Source: Macrosoma leucophasiata
Lineage: Eukaryota > Arthropoda > Insecta > Lepidoptera > Hedylidae
Length of the DNA stretch: 64,000 bases
Assembly (NCBI GenBank): GCA_036365455.1
Contig: JAWQUS010000011.1
Span: 8,328,001 to 8,392,000 of the forward strand
Direction of reading: 5' to 3'
Of this stretch, positions 1-10,624 are shown piece after piece; the stretch's first letter is position 1; every line of letters begins with the position of its first letter. Both the position numbers and the translations under genes were made by a program. The notes under the pieces are model-generated. The model did not search any database, was not told the DNA's origin, and saw nothing but the letters and a program-made list of their open reading frames with translations.

Positions 1-120
1 TTACATCAGCTACCTACCCATGGAAGTCCCGTCAAAGTCGGATACACTACAATTCTACTTATTTGTATGTATGTACGGATGTATGGAGATAAAAGTAGCC
101 TAAGTTATTCCTGATTAACA
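1..120 (-). repeat. Family E (Helitron-like) internal unit, cut by the window edge
   Basis: This is the reverse complement of the roughly 120-bp unit repeated inside the family E copy at 24917-25482. Shared landmarks are TACATCAGCTACC, GTCCCGTCAAAGTCGG, ACTTATTTGTATGTATG and GTAGCCTAAGTTA. The element continues left of the window. It is non-coding. Confidence 0.7.
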
Positions 121-479
121 TCGCAAATTTTTTTCGCGGCTTGCGTTGCATTTTTACCTTTTTTGTAGTAAAATTTTAAAATGTATCGAATTTATTCATT
201 AGATTCAGTCATCTTGACAGTACGAAAAACAAATGAAAATCACACATTTGCCTAATTTGAATTTGGAATTATGTTCTTTAAAATTTTAACTTTCAATGAT
301 ACCAAAACCAGCCAGATAGAAATACTACAGCCAAAGAGATTTTATTACAAGTTCATACATACTATAATGCGAAAAGACTTTTTCCCCAACCTATTATTAC
401 AAACAGACACTCCAATTTTATTTATTTGTACGTATATAGATTTATTATGGAAGCTACAATACACCATAAGACCTAAAAA
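121..479. other. AT-rich stretch with a family E head fragment
   Basis: No gene is seen. Around 393-440 the sequence matches, in reverse, the 5' head of family E (ACAAACAGACACTCCAATTT). The 88-codon open frame at 271-537 runs through this fragment and is probably chance. Confidence 0.5.
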
Positions 480-660
480 TTCTATGAAAATTTTAAGCGT
501 CTACATTATAGCGGTAACAGAAATACATAATTTGTGAAAATGTTAGCTTTCTAGCTATCACTATTTATGAGATACAGCCTGGTGACAGGCAGACGGACAG
601 ACAGCGGAGGCTTAGTTATCCGTAGGGTCCGTTTTTAACTATTAGGTACGAAACTCCATA
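480..660 (+). repeat. Interspersed repeat related to family F
   Basis: It carries AGCGGTAACAGAAATACA, GATACAGCCTGGTGACAG, a GACGGACAGACAG tract and a tail GGGTCCGTTTTTAAC. A second fragment of the same tail (AGGGTCCCGTTTTTAATGA) is at about 24660-24685. Non-coding. Confidence 0.55.
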
Positions 661-829
661 AAAGATAGAACTAAGATACAGAATAGCTTAAAAATATTCG
701 ATACGATTTTTAAATTGACATAACTTTTTTATTTCTTAACCGATTCACATAAAACAAACATTAAATGTTAAGTGAAACTTACCACAATATATTAGTGAAA
801 CCCACAAATCGAATAAGCCGTTTCTGTTA

Positions 830-1115
830 TTAGCGTGCACAAACACACAGACAAACAGACATTTTTCCGGGATAAAAAGTACCCAGTGTTGTGCGCCAAA
901 GGTTAAGGTATAATCATACCAAGTTTCATTGTAATCGGACCATTAGTTTTTATGTGATGCTTGAACAAACAGATAGACAGACAGACAGACAAAAATTTTT
1001 CTAATCACATATTTGTGTTCGGTATCGATCTTATAACATCCCCTGGTATTTATTTTTTCAGTATTTTTAATGTACAGAATTTACACTTCTACAGATTTAT
1101 TATAAGTATAGATAA
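830..1115 (+). repeat. Family N interspersed repeat with GACA microsatellites
   Basis: It contains two ACAGACAGACA tracts and ends in ATTTATTATAAGTATAGAT. The last 100 bp recur inverted at 17491-17605. On that strand the element begins A|TCTATACTTATAATAA, the A|TC start expected of a Helitron-like element, but no clear CTAG end is seen. Confidence 0.55.
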
Positions 1116-1425
1116 CACAAAGCCCTCAAACATGAATATTCATGTAGGTCCCACATGCGTCAACTTCGCTTCGTGTGCATTTCGAATTGCTTCGACTTAT
1201 TCATAATTCCTAGGCAATTATCGACTGGCATTCCCCTGACTTCGCATCCTTCTCATAAATAATGAACTTGTCTGCGTAACTGTATCTAGTTGGTAACCAA
1301 GTGTTCTCTATTCGATTGTACCTATTGTTTGTCTAATTAGGCTCATACGTGCATTATGCGTAGTGTCGCGCACAATAGACTAGATTAATCTACAGGATGT
1401 TGTTCTGGGCTAATGTAGGTAAGGG
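1116..1425. other. No recognisable feature
   Basis: AT-rich intergenic DNA; I see no gene, tRNA or known repeat. Confidence 0.5.
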
Positions 1426-1935
1426 TATGTCGTTGGCCCTGCACCCTATCCCCAGCCGCCTAGCGGTGGTCCCGCCGCTCGATAGGGACGTGGTGGAGCC
1501 CCGGGGGGGGGGTTGAGGTTGAAGGTCAGTTCATCCCTGTCACTCCCGCTCCCCCGAGGCCGGACAGAGCGCCCCTGGACTCCTCCACCAGGGCGTCTTG
1601 GGACGCCTGACGTTGTGAGTGGTTGGGGCAGGGACCTTTGGGTGTCGGACTAGGGGATGTCCGTCGCCCAAATGGAGATAGGTCCCAAGCTGGGTGGCGT
1701 GCACGTGTTCCGCACGCAACTAGTGTTGGTTGGAGCCAAAGAGCTCAACCTGCGGAGGACTCGGAGACGAGCAGCCGCCGGCGGGGTCGCGGATGTGTGC
1801 GTAAGCGTTCCCGTGACCCCGCCACTGATGGCGGAATAGTCATACACCGCGGGGTTTAAGTGAGTACGAGTCTCACACTACCCGCCGTCGTTTTCCCTAG
1901 ACGGCGGGTGCCCATGAGGGTTTCCCCGCGTAAAT
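1426..1935. repeat. GC-rich block, possible 3' end of an R1-type non-LTR element
   Basis: This 500-bp block is far richer in G+C than its surroundings and has sharp edges. It contains a perfect 9-bp hairpin (1881-1889 with 1900-1908, CCCGCCGTC/GACGGCGGG), then CCCATGAGGGTTTCCCCGCG. Short frames are open on both strands but resemble no domain. The composition and ending recall 3' UTRs of R1-clade retrotransposons in Lepidoptera (from memory). A CpG-rich host element is the alternative. Confidence 0.35.
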
Positions 1936-3095
1936 TTTCAATTTCTAACAACAAGATGTCTGCTCATGTTGTTTCTAACCAGGGTAGTCACCTTTTAGGG
2001 TAATAAATCGGGATAATCGGATGGTTCTGAGACTGGTTAGATTTCGGTTTAATTAGATCTCCATATTTTGATTATGATTTATTTACTAACAGCTTACTCT
2101 CTGTCCTAGGATGTGACATTGCTATACGTTGTAGCACGAGATCCTAGGCCTTTAATCGGCAGGTATCTGTTTTTTAATGAAATTTACTTTTTTGCATGAT
2201 AATGATAATGGACAGTCCCGGCGAATTCGGGATAGCCCATTCAATATCATTGGCCAACTCTGTCTCTAACCGGTATATTACTTGTTAAAACGTGTGTTTG
2301 TAATTTGTTTACATTTGTATATCCTTTCGGTTTGACTATATAGCTAAATCTAGCTATGTCCATATTAATTCAAATAATGAAGATTTTTTGCCACGTTAGT
2401 CAGTGGAGAAAATAGGTACACAATATGCAATAGTGAAATGTCGACGAGGATAGATTTCCTTTCATTACATTATTTTACATTGATTTTTTTTAATAAGATT
2501 AGAATTAGAATTAGATAACATTGAAAAAAAAAATGAAATTATTGAATTGAAATCATATTGATTACACTGAATTTTATTCTCCTCTGAATAATTATGCAAC
2601 ATTCTTTCAAATGTATGTGATAAATAACATGAATAGTCTCGAAATGTATGTGATAAGTATCTGCATACCCGGTTTTTAATGAAACCAAATATTATTATGT
2701 AATGCATCATGCAAACTGAAATACGAATCTGATAAACATTCCGAAAAGAAAATGCAATTGCTCTGCGCTGCATGTGAAAATATTTTTCAGCTATTAGAAC
2801 AAGTTATTAGTGTCGTCCTAAAATTGATTGCCCGGACGTCTCGGAGAGTCGTAAAAGCGACCATTTTGGCATTCAACAAGATTTTATGCGTTAGATTAGT
2901 TCTGTTACCGCTAACATACGAGTATGCTATTGCGGTTGCCAATTCAAAATATTGGATACTTACTGTCCATTTGGAAAAATTGTTGGTAAAGAGGTCAAGT
3001 CAGACTACAGACGTCTTGCTACATAAATCAATTGCCACGTTTATGATAGAGTATCACTATTGGACGACATGACGTTTTGGGTGTGTTCTTTATTG
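1936..3095. other. No supported gene
   Basis: AT-rich DNA. A 106-codon frame at 2752-3072 (+) has no recognisable domain, splice signals or repeat match, and I do not call it a gene. Confidence 0.4.
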
Positions 3096-3528
3096 TCTGG
3101 ACAATGTTTTTTTTTTTTTTTTTTTTATTATTATGGCATCGCTATTACGCATATTGCCAGTGTCAAGTAAAACGATATTTCGTATTTATTTAAGCAGCGT
3201 AAAAGTTAGTATAATATAGTCATCAAGTATGATCAGTAAGTATCAAGTATAATATATGTCAGTCAAGTGAGTTGCAGTCAAGTTATTCGAGTAAAGCGAT
3301 GGCTACTTTACCAGAACATTTACATTGAAGTTTTGGAGGCAAACTGAAAGGTCGTGTTTTCGCACTGTTATTCTATTTCACTATACGAGGGCACTGTAAT
3401 AAACCTATATCAAACAAAACGCCACCAATTTTATTCAATATAACTTAAAAATACACCAAGAAAATGAAATAAAATAAGAGCACCATACGCCTCTTTCAAG
3501 GTTCCCGCCAAAACTCTGGACAATGTTT
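3096..3528 (-). mobile_element. Family D retroposon, copy 1, with 14-bp target duplication
   Basis: The element lies on the minus strand: its poly(A) tail is the T run at about 3107-3126 and its 5' end, GAGTTTTGGCGGGAACC in sense, is near 3514. It is flanked by the direct repeat TCTGGACAATGTTT (3096-3109 and 3515-3528). It is about 400 bp with no long ORF and no clear tRNA head. Poly(A) plus a 14-bp duplication shows insertion by target-primed reverse transcription. A second copy is at 32029-32474 and an interrupted third at 24838-25790. Confidence 0.85.
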
Positions 3529-3845
3529 GTGAGATCTATCGAGACTGTCAAAAATATTGGTATTTTTGTACGGAAATCTGATGAATATATTTCTGCTAAG
3601 CTCCATTAATCAGCTTCGTTCATGGTTCTATATTTTTTCGTAAAGCGTAAATATCAACGATTTGTACTGAGATTACTAGTTTTTAAGTGGACGTCTCTAA
3701 ATTTAAGGTTTTCAGAAGTTTTTCATTTTATTACATAAAAAAAATGAGATACACTATTTGACCAGCACAGTCATAGTTATAATACCTACTATATGGATGC
3801 TGCCCATTTTCTGAATTAAGCAATAGTTGAAATCTTTAGTTTTTA
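3529..3845. other. No recognisable feature
   Basis: AT-rich; nothing seen. Confidence 0.5.
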
Positions 3846-3849
3846 TGTA

Positions 3850-4362
3850 AACATGGTGGCAAACAAGCAAGTAGTTTACTTCAGGCCACAGGATATTTAT
3901 AAAAAAGTAAGACTCAAAAATGCTGATGCGTTGCCACCGCTCAGGCTTACTTTTTTATGTTACGAAAGTGGTAAACAAGCATGCAGTTCACATAGATGTT
4001 AAGTGATGACTGCAGCCTATAGACACCCACACAAAGACAGAGGTCAAAATGCAGATGCGTTACCACTCCTGAGGCATAAGGTATTATGCCTCTGTGCCGG
4101 AAATTACAGGGCCGTACATTACCACCTGACCGGAACAAGATAATACTGAACACTACCATTTAGCGGCAAGTATATTAGGTAATGCGGTGGTGCCTACGCC
4201 CGCGCCTACTACCAGTGAACTGTGTGACTTTTTGTTTCAGTACTAGTATTTAGGAGGCTATATATTACCATTTAACCGGTATACGATAATGCTGAATGCC
4301 ATTTGGCGGCAGACAGATTCGGTGCCATTCTCGAGCTTCGATACTGGAATTCTACTACCGGT
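3850..4362 (-). repeat. Family A copies: one near-complete with two decayed pieces
   Basis: The main copy (3949-4216) is inverted, with its tail side at the left (TTTTTTATGTTACGAAAGTGG) and head at the right. Decayed partial copies flank it at about 3853-3946 and 4246-4362. Family A is described at 23803-24090. The 70-codon minus frame inside it is a by-product of the repeat. Confidence 0.8.
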
Positions 4363-4364
4363 CT

Positions 4365-4565
4365 AAAGGTCAATTTTCATTAACCTTAGCAATGAAAAAG
4401 CGAACCATGATCCATATTAATAATTGAGTTAATACAACTACGATATACGGCAAGGTCCAATTAGGCACGCTCTCAATTACCCAAGCGGTTAACGAGGTAC
4501 CGAATGCTTACAAAGTTTACTTTACAAATGGAATGGTGTCGTGAGTTTTTGCCAACACATGTATT
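4365..4565. repeat. Diverged local duplication, copy 1
   Basis: It matches 6158-6343 in the same orientation. Shared words are TTACAAAGTTTACTTTACAAA, ATTAATAATTGA and GTTAACGAGG, with roughly three quarters identity by eye. Nature unknown. Confidence 0.6.
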
Positions 4566-4713
4566 TGTGGTAATTTTTATGTTTTTATATTATTTTGCTA
4601 GGTTGGTACTAAATGTAAGAACAATAGAATATAGGTTGGTGTTGTATGTATCCGTCTTGTAAAATCATGCCCGATTAAGGCGCCATTCTTCTTTACATCA
4701 ATGCGAGCTGAAC

Positions 4714-5086
4714 TAAACTAAGTTATTTTATTTTTAAAGAAAAATGGAAAGAAAAATTTGACTTCAGGCGAGACTCGAACTCGCGACCTACTGGGAATCT
4801 AGTCCAGCCGCTCTTCCAATTGAGCTACTGAAGCCCTGCCCGATTTGTCAAATCTTTCCTTCACATCTATTGCATTGCTTTATGGTAGCAGCAGCGCCAC
4901 CTATTACCAACTATGCTAGTTAGGCAACCGATATAATAGACTTTTCAGTTTATTGAATATCGAAAGAAGTCGCTTTTACCCTTAATAATTGTTTTATATT
5001 ATTTCGCATTAACACATGCTTGTGATAAAATATATTTCACAAGCATGTGTTAATGCGAAATAATATAAAACAATTAAACTAAGTTA
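4714..5086 (-). mobile_element. Family C SINE, copy 1, twin-primed, with 12-bp target duplication
   Basis: The insert (4726-5074) is flanked by TAAACTAAGTTA at 4714-4725 and 5075-5086. On the minus strand it contains a tRNA-like head (4757-4832 on plus) with a 7-bp acceptor pairing (GCTTCAG with CTGAAGT, one G-U), a D arm TAGCTCAATTGGAAGAGC, a perfect T arm GCGAG/CTCGC and box B GAGTTCGAGTC. The right end is a perfect hairpin: 39-bp arms 4987-5025 and 5037-5075 around an 11-nt loop. An inverted 5' segment followed by a direct 3' segment inside one target duplication is the mark of twin priming. Confidence 0.85.
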
Positions 5087-5149
5087 GTTTAACTTTCGGT
5101 ATGAAACCCGCATTATACCTTTATATGGTAGTACCGATAGTGATAAACA

Positions 5150-5755
5150 GGAACGAGGATGGCCCAATACGTTGGCGACAATTATAGCCAAAGTAGTGGA
5201 TGGTTTGCTGAACAATAGGATAGCAAAAAATATGAAGCTGCATGATGCTCATTTCGGGTTTAGATATGAAGTGTTTACAGAATGGGCAATATGTATGAAG
5301 TACACACCATCCAGTCCACCACACACTATACAAATAGGAAAAAGCCAGTCTTTGCGTGTTTTCTGGAGCTGTCAAGGGCGTTCGACGTTGTTTCTTACAA
5401 AGTACTGGGGAAAAATAGGAAAAATCTCGATTTTAAAATGTTGGTCTGGTTATCAGAAAAATCAAATAAGATGGAATTGATGCCTATTTTCTGAGTATAA
5501 CTATATGGAGTGTGGCGTAAGATAGCGTGGCCAGACATCTCCGATCCTCTTTAACTTTTATATGAATGGGCTGATTGAGGAATTGAGCAACATTAAAATC
5601 GGTTGCTCTGTTGACGGTGTGTCATTGAACAACATCAGCTACGCGGATGATATGGTGTTGCTCGGTCCTTCGATTAGTGGCCTTCGAAAACTGTTGATAA
5701 TTTGTGAAAGGTATGCAGAGACTCATGGTCTCTATTATAACAATAAAAATTAAGA
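5150..5755 (+). pseudogene. Decayed non-LTR retrotransposon reverse transcriptase
   Basis: Three overlapping frames together read as a reverse transcriptase. Frame one holds LATIIAKVVDGLLNN and LHDAHFGFRYE (the region before motif A). Frame two, after a shift near 5310, has PVFACFLELSRAFDVVSY (motif A). Frame three, from 5562, has NFYMNGLIEEL and ISYADDMVLLG, with the catalytic YADD. Frameshifts and a stop near 5493 make it non-functional. No endonuclease or tail is seen. The clade is uncertain, and it does not look like the 28.6-kb LINE. Confidence 0.8.
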
Positions 5756-6157
5756 GATTTTAGCGAAGTCTAAGTGTTGCTTAGATATTCCGCAAGTCTT
5801 TTTGTTGTATGTGATTTTCTACAGTTAAGTAGTAACTCTAGTGAAAAATTATTTACTAATAAACGGAAATGTAAATAATCTGAATGAATAAATTAATAAT
5901 AATATTTAAAAACGTAATTGACGAATTGTGTGAGTATTTTATTTTTATAGTATTTTATTTAATTGAATAGATGCACCTACCTTTGCCCAGACCTTTACCA
6001 TCACCATTAATGTGTGTCCACCACAGTTTATAAAGTGTATATTTACGGCAAATAGTTACAAAGCCGTTATTGCAGGTAGCAGGGTCACATCTATATAAAA
6101 TTTTACTATTCTCCTACCAACCCTAAGAAGTATAATTTCAGAAATATCTTCTTTTTA
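5756..6157. other. No recognisable feature
   Basis: AT-rich; nothing beyond a short ACTACCAACC-type echo of neighbouring duplications. Confidence 0.45.
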
Positions 6158-6343
6158 TTAACCTTCACAACAAAAATCTGACGAGCCATATCTATTAATA
6201 ATTGAACAAATACGACTTTAATATGCCCAATGGAACAATTAAGCGCACTCTCGATTTCCCAAGCGCCAGTTAACGAGGCATCGGGATTGCTTACAAAGTT
6301 TACTTTACAAACGAAACGGTGTGGTGTGTTTTTGTCAGCACAT
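6158..6343. repeat. Diverged local duplication, copy 2
   Basis: Second copy of the segment at 4365-4565; the SINE at 6353 inserted immediately beyond its right end. Confidence 0.6.
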
Positions 6344-6672
6344 GTTTTCGATAACTGCCTCGGTAGCCTAGTGGCATCAGGCCTAATACTACGCTGAGGT
6401 CCTGGGTTCGATTCCCGGGTTATCAGAGATTATGGTGTAAAGTCCTTTATCTCTGGTTCTATTGGGATTTTTCCATTTTCTGGAAATTTCCCAGTACCTC
6501 GAAGTTTGGCAATGTGCTCGGAGATGTCAACAGGCTCGCCACCTGTTACATAAGACAAAACGTAACCGGCGGATCGTGGGTGTTTGCATGTATGCTTGAT
6601 TGCATGCATTTACCTCTGCCTACCCCTTCGGGGATCACAGGCGTGAAGTTACGTTACGTTTTTGTTTTCGAT
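6343..6672 (+). mobile_element. Family B tRNA-headed SINE, complete, with 10-bp target duplication
   Basis: The target repeat TGTTTTCGAT is at 6343-6352 and 6663-6672, enclosing a 310-bp element. The head is tRNA-like: box A TAGCCTAGTGG (6364-6374) and box B GGTTCGATTCC (6405-6415), spaced for RNA polymerase III. The body runs through TTATCTCTGGTTCTATTGGG and CGTAACCGGCGGATCGTGG to an end at GGCGTGAAGTTACGTTACG. This is the only complete family B copy here. Inverted copies lacking the box A part are at 19343 and 27968, with fragments at 41278 and 44790. The style resembles lepidopteran Metulj SINEs, from memory. Confidence 0.85.
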
Positions 6673-7439
6673 TGTACGGCGCATTGTAATTGGTGATTTT
6701 GTAACTTATCTGGACATGTATTATTAAGCTCTATGTATATTAATGCATGTCTTGATTTTCGCGTACTCTCTCAGCCAAGGTCAAGGCAGATCATGATATG
6801 ACCAATGGCCAATAGATAGTGAACATTTCACTCTCGATTATTTCGTATGATAATTGATGACTGACCGTTATTTTAAGAGCCATAACCCATAAGGTTTACA
6901 TTGGAAAAGTGAGATTGGTGGAAATTTTCTAACAATCTCTATTTTCCCGCGCAGCAATATTTTTTTTCTTTCATTCTTGAACAATCAATTACTTTTACAA
7001 CAAAAAGAAATTAGCGAAATTGGTCCAGCCGTTCTTATATTTTGCACTTAGCAACACTTCATATAAATAGATATATTCTATCTAGTCCATAATTTATCCA
7101 CCAAAAAGAACCCCTTATTTATTCACCTTTCCGAAGTTTAATCAACGTTACTAATGAGTTCTTTGAATGCATCCGTTGCAAAAACAAATCAACGTGACTA
7201 CATATTTGCTGCATCAAAAATAACATTTTTTTATTAAACTTCCACAGTTCTGGCTCAAACATGCACTAAAGGAAATGCGAACAACTTTGTCCGTATGTAT
7301 AATTTATTTTCTCAGCTGCATACCTTTATTCAATGAGAATACATATTTCATTCGGATATACGCATCTGTTTGTATGTAAAGGAGCAAAAATTGGAGCAAG
7401 AGTTGTTAAAAGGATAGTGAGTTGGGAGTTCAAGTTATT
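6673..7439. other. No recognisable feature
   Basis: AT-rich intergenic DNA; no open frame of note, tRNA or recognised repeat. Confidence 0.45.
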
Positions 7440-7881
7440 CTCTAGAGCAGTGATTCTTAAACTTTTTTCAAGACTGAACTCTTTTTGAATTCCAAACATT
7501 TTATGGAGCTCTACAGTAAAACAAAACTTAGTGTCTAAACATTGTTTTATGATTATCGACTGTTAATTACTTACCAATAATGTCATATTACGAGCACGAG
7601 AATTAATAGATTTTTTTGTAAGAACCTGTGATATCAACTTAGGTATAGTTAAGTTTAATACATAAATCAAAATGTGCAGTCTACGGCGTAACACACATAG
7701 TAGAGTTAGTTTATCATTTTAGATTCTAAAATAAGTTGGTGAAATAAACACTGATTATATTATTTTACTGTGTAGAAAAAATACGGTAGCGCCTCTTAAT
7801 GAATTTTATTTCAATATGACCGATATCGTTGCGGAGTTCCAGAGCTCTGCGAAGCTCACTTTGAGAATCGCTGCTCTAGAC
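7440..7881. mobile_element. Non-autonomous hAT-type element, 426 bp
   Basis: The element (7448-7873) has terminal inverted repeats: CAGTGATTCTTAAACTTTT at the left and, inverted, CAGCGATTCTCAAAGTGAG at the right. It is flanked by 8-bp duplications, CTCTAGAG (7440-7447) and CTCTAGAC (7874-7881), differing at one base. CAG-type ends with 8-bp duplications are diagnostic of hAT transposons. No transposase is present, so it depends on one elsewhere. Confidence 0.8.
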
Positions 7882-7944
7882 AATAAGTAAAGGACGATTC
7901 CGATGGGAGCTTTTTCAATACGCGTAAGAAATGCTTGCTAGGCT

Positions 7945-8400
7945 TGGTTTAAGGGCCATCACACACGTACTACAACCACATGACAACGACAACTACACCA
8001 CAACCACACCACCTGGTCGGGCGTATATTTTGTATTGATTGGGCGTATATATGAATAGAACCATTCACACGCACCACATTTTACAGTCGTTACAGACCAT
8101 TTGTGACATACCGACGACATCGCAACCACAACGCAACCACCAGCGACACCGAAAACAAGCGGCCGACCACATCGCAAACACAACGTTGCGTCGACGCCAT
8201 GAAGGATTTTTTCGTTCCTCGCCGGTGTCAACCTGTAGACTGTGCCTGCACACGTCCCCACATCGCAACAACAACGCACCCAGATCGACATTGTCGGAAA
8301 CTCAATGCAACTACAAAATGCTGCAGTGACACTTTTGACACGTAACTACTGTTCGACCACGTTTTGACCCTGCGATGTGGTGTGGTTGTCGGCACTAAAG
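7945..8400. repeat. CAACCACA/ACATCGCAAC-rich block, probable MITE
   Basis: Short words such as ACAACCACA, ACATCGCAAC and ACGACATCGC recur across the block. The left part reads ACTACAACCACATGACAACG and the right end carries the opposite-strand form GATGTGGTGTGGTTGTCGGC, suggesting weak inverted termini. Overlapping frames on both strands come from this periodicity and I do not call them genes. Confidence 0.4.
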
Positions 8401-8518
8401 CTTATCATTATGACGAAAGTTTGAAGAGGAGGGACATATTTAAATGATCCTCTAATATATCTACATAATATATCTACTTGATCTGTTGTACCTAATGAGT
8501 ACTAATTTCATATAATTT

Positions 8519-8632
8519 ATCGCAATAACACATGCTAGTCAAATATATTTTTTAAAGAAAAATGGAAAGAAAATGTTGACTTCAGGCGAGACTCGAACTC
8601 GCGACTGCTGGGAATCTAGTCCAACCGCTCTA
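8519..8632 (-). mobile_element. Family C SINE fragment, copy 2
   Basis: It matches family C from CGCAATAACACATGC through the tRNA-like region (GCGAGACTCGAACTCGCGAC, GGGAATCTAGTCCAACCG) and breaks off in the D arm near 8632. No target duplication found. Confidence 0.75.
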
Positions 8633-8639
8633 ACCGTAT

Positions 8640-8995
8640 CGTATTAATTTTTACCCGAAAAATAATAAGAACATTTCTGTTAAATATTCCCACTCATTAG
8701 TCATAACCTATTTAAATTCATTAAATAGATATATGCAAGAGACCCTTTTAATGTTTCTAGGAGCTATTTAAATAAATAATTTACCCAAACAAACAAAACA
8801 CTAATGGAATCAAAGTATCAATACTGTGAACGAACATAAATGCGAATGGTAATGTGTACAATAAGCAAAGATAGGGAAAAGGGAGCGGAAAGACAATGGC
8901 ACGTTGGGATTCACATAATTATTTATAAACGCCGTGCTGATATTGCACAAGAGATTTGACCTATTAAGAAAGTTATTTTTGTGATATAATGTGGT
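8640..8995. other. No recognisable feature
   Basis: AT-rich; nothing seen. Confidence 0.45.
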
Positions 8996-8999
8996 AGTA

Positions 9000-9560
9000 G
9001 GAGAGCCCAAGAGGGATTTTTGGATTTACGGTAAGGTAAGGTATCACCTATATCGTAATCTGACACGCTGGACGTGTCAGATTACGATATAGGTGCACCC
9101 TTGTTAGTACATCCACCAAATCTAAGATTTCTATAAAGGGCCGAACCCTCAGGGTTTCCGCCACGCGCTTGCCTCGCTTCCAAATCATCAGAATTGTGGA
9201 TGGGAGCTTTAATAGGGTTCACTTTACATACTCTCTGAGTATCTGACATTGAGTAATTTTTCACCTTCATATTTGAAAGAATCAAATGTTTTTGAAAAGG
9301 GCGCGGCTTCAACGCCTTGGGTCAAGAGCGTGTGAAATATTCCGAGAGGGTGTATAATGTGCCCAAACAATGCTCTTACCCTTAATGAGTTAGGTCACAG
9401 CGACTATTCGATATTTTTTAAGGGCTACCCTATATACAATCCTTAGATTTAGTGGTGGTAACCAAGGGGGGTCAAGGTATCTCCCATATCTTAATCTGAC
9501 GCGCTCGAGTAAATCCAAAAATAGCATCCTGGGCTTCCCCTACTATAGTAATCTATCAAA
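9000..9560. repeat. Family M MITE-like repeat, two inverted partial copies
   Basis: The right part (about 9300-9540) reads GGGCGCGGCTTCAACGCC through TCTTAATCTGACGCGCTCGA and AGTAAATCCAAAAAT. The left part (8998-9100) carries the inverse end, ATTTTTGGATTTACGGTAAG. A related end is at about 58105-58260. Inside, 9045-9067 and 9073-9095 form a perfect 23-bp inverted repeat with a 5-nt loop. Confidence 0.6.
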
Positions 9561-9588
9561 ATGTCAAAATGACTTCTTTGGAACTTCT

Positions 9589-9725
9589 CACTGGTGGTAG
9601 GATTTCAAGTGTAGAAACTCGACGGCATAGGTACTACCGCATCACCTAATCTATCTGCCACCAAATAGTTATGTTTAACAATATCGTATGCCGGTTATAT
9701 GGTGTATTTCTAATACAGTTCGCCG
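9589..9725 (+). repeat. Family A, decayed head fragment
   Basis: CTGGTGGTAGGATTTCAAGT, then TACTACCGCATCACCTAATC and TCGTATGCCGGTTATATGG, follow the family A order with many substitutions. Confidence 0.65.
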
Positions 9726-9756
9726 TCTTATTTTTAACTTTAGGAATTTGGTCTTA

Positions 9757-9903
9757 GCCTGTGTTGCACCACGATATTTGCTGAAGTTAAGGATATTGTT
9801 ACATTGCACATCCTTCTCTAAAGTCTTCTTTGTTAAAGTTAGAGAAGGATGTGAAATGTTACAATAACTTTAACTGCAGCAAATATCGTGGTGCAACACA
9901 GGC
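9757..9903. repeat. Foldback element, about 65-bp arms
   Basis: Arms 9757-9821 and 9839-9903 are inverted copies. Outer halves are near-perfect (GCCTGTGTTGCACCACGATA and its complement) and inner parts are roughly 85-90% matched. The loop is about 17 nt, AT-rich. The transcript of either strand would form a long hairpin. No clear target duplication. Confidence 0.8.
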
Positions 9904-10051
9904 TTAGCAAATTTTTTTTTTAATATGATTTTAAAATTACTTCAACAATTAATTGTATACCACGGAACTAGGGTACATACTGGTCATGCATCAACATTGA
10001 AGCACATTATTTGTTTTGAGTGAAAATAAAACCCCTAAAATGGCTGCAGTT

Positions 10052-10172
10052 ATACTACACTTGCGTGCTTTAAACTGGAATCATCTAAACGGGGCTAATA
10101 ATACCTATAAATAAAATAATAATAAGACATGATTGAACAACCTCCGTTTATGTGATGCTCGCAAGTGTAGTT
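10052..10172. repeat. Small inverted-repeat element (MITE-like)
   Basis: The left arm ACTACACTTGCGTGCTTTAA is answered by GCTCGCAAGTGTAG at the right; the middle holds AATAATAATAAGACATGATT. A related half copy (CATGATTGAACAGCCTCCGT, ACTCGCAAGTGTA) is at 11040-11105. Confidence 0.55.
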
Positions 10173-10620
10173 GATACTGACATATTACTTAACTATGAAT
10201 TTATCTAGTAAGGTATAGTACTATATGTAAACATAAATTTTACATTTGCATCTTTCATCGTTCCAATATACTTACGCAAAAACTTATCTAAAAACAAGAA
10301 AATATTCCTTCTCGCTCTTCAAAAAATGAAGACCGATTCATAAATTTCCAAAAGCTATTTGTTTTAGTTGCAGCCATTATCCTTTTCTTTTTCCATCGTA
10401 ACATTACTTTTTATTACAATATCACGTGAACCGAGCGGAGTTTGTGAATGTATAATATAAATAGAAAATGCAGTCTCAGAATATATAGAGGTAGACCTAA
10501 AGACAGCATAAAGTTTCCTTTGTACAAACAGAATGGAAGTGTTGAGTTAGTAATGTAATTTTCAAAGATGTTTTTCTTTTGTTCATTGCATCAGATTGTA
10601 TCACATAGTGAATACAAACG
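10173..10620. other. No recognisable feature
   Basis: AT-rich intergenic DNA; nothing seen. Confidence 0.45.
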
Positions 10621-10624
10621 TAAA

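Noticed and set aside
1881..1908. Hairpin plus T run resembling a bacterial terminator
   Set aside because: The window is eukaryotic; the T run is in the loop and not after the stem.
2752..3072. 106-codon plus-strand frame
   Set aside because: Not matched by any domain I know and without supporting signals.
8039..8345. Overlapping frames on both strands
   Set aside because: They follow the periodic CAACCACA-type composition of the block, which keeps several frames open.
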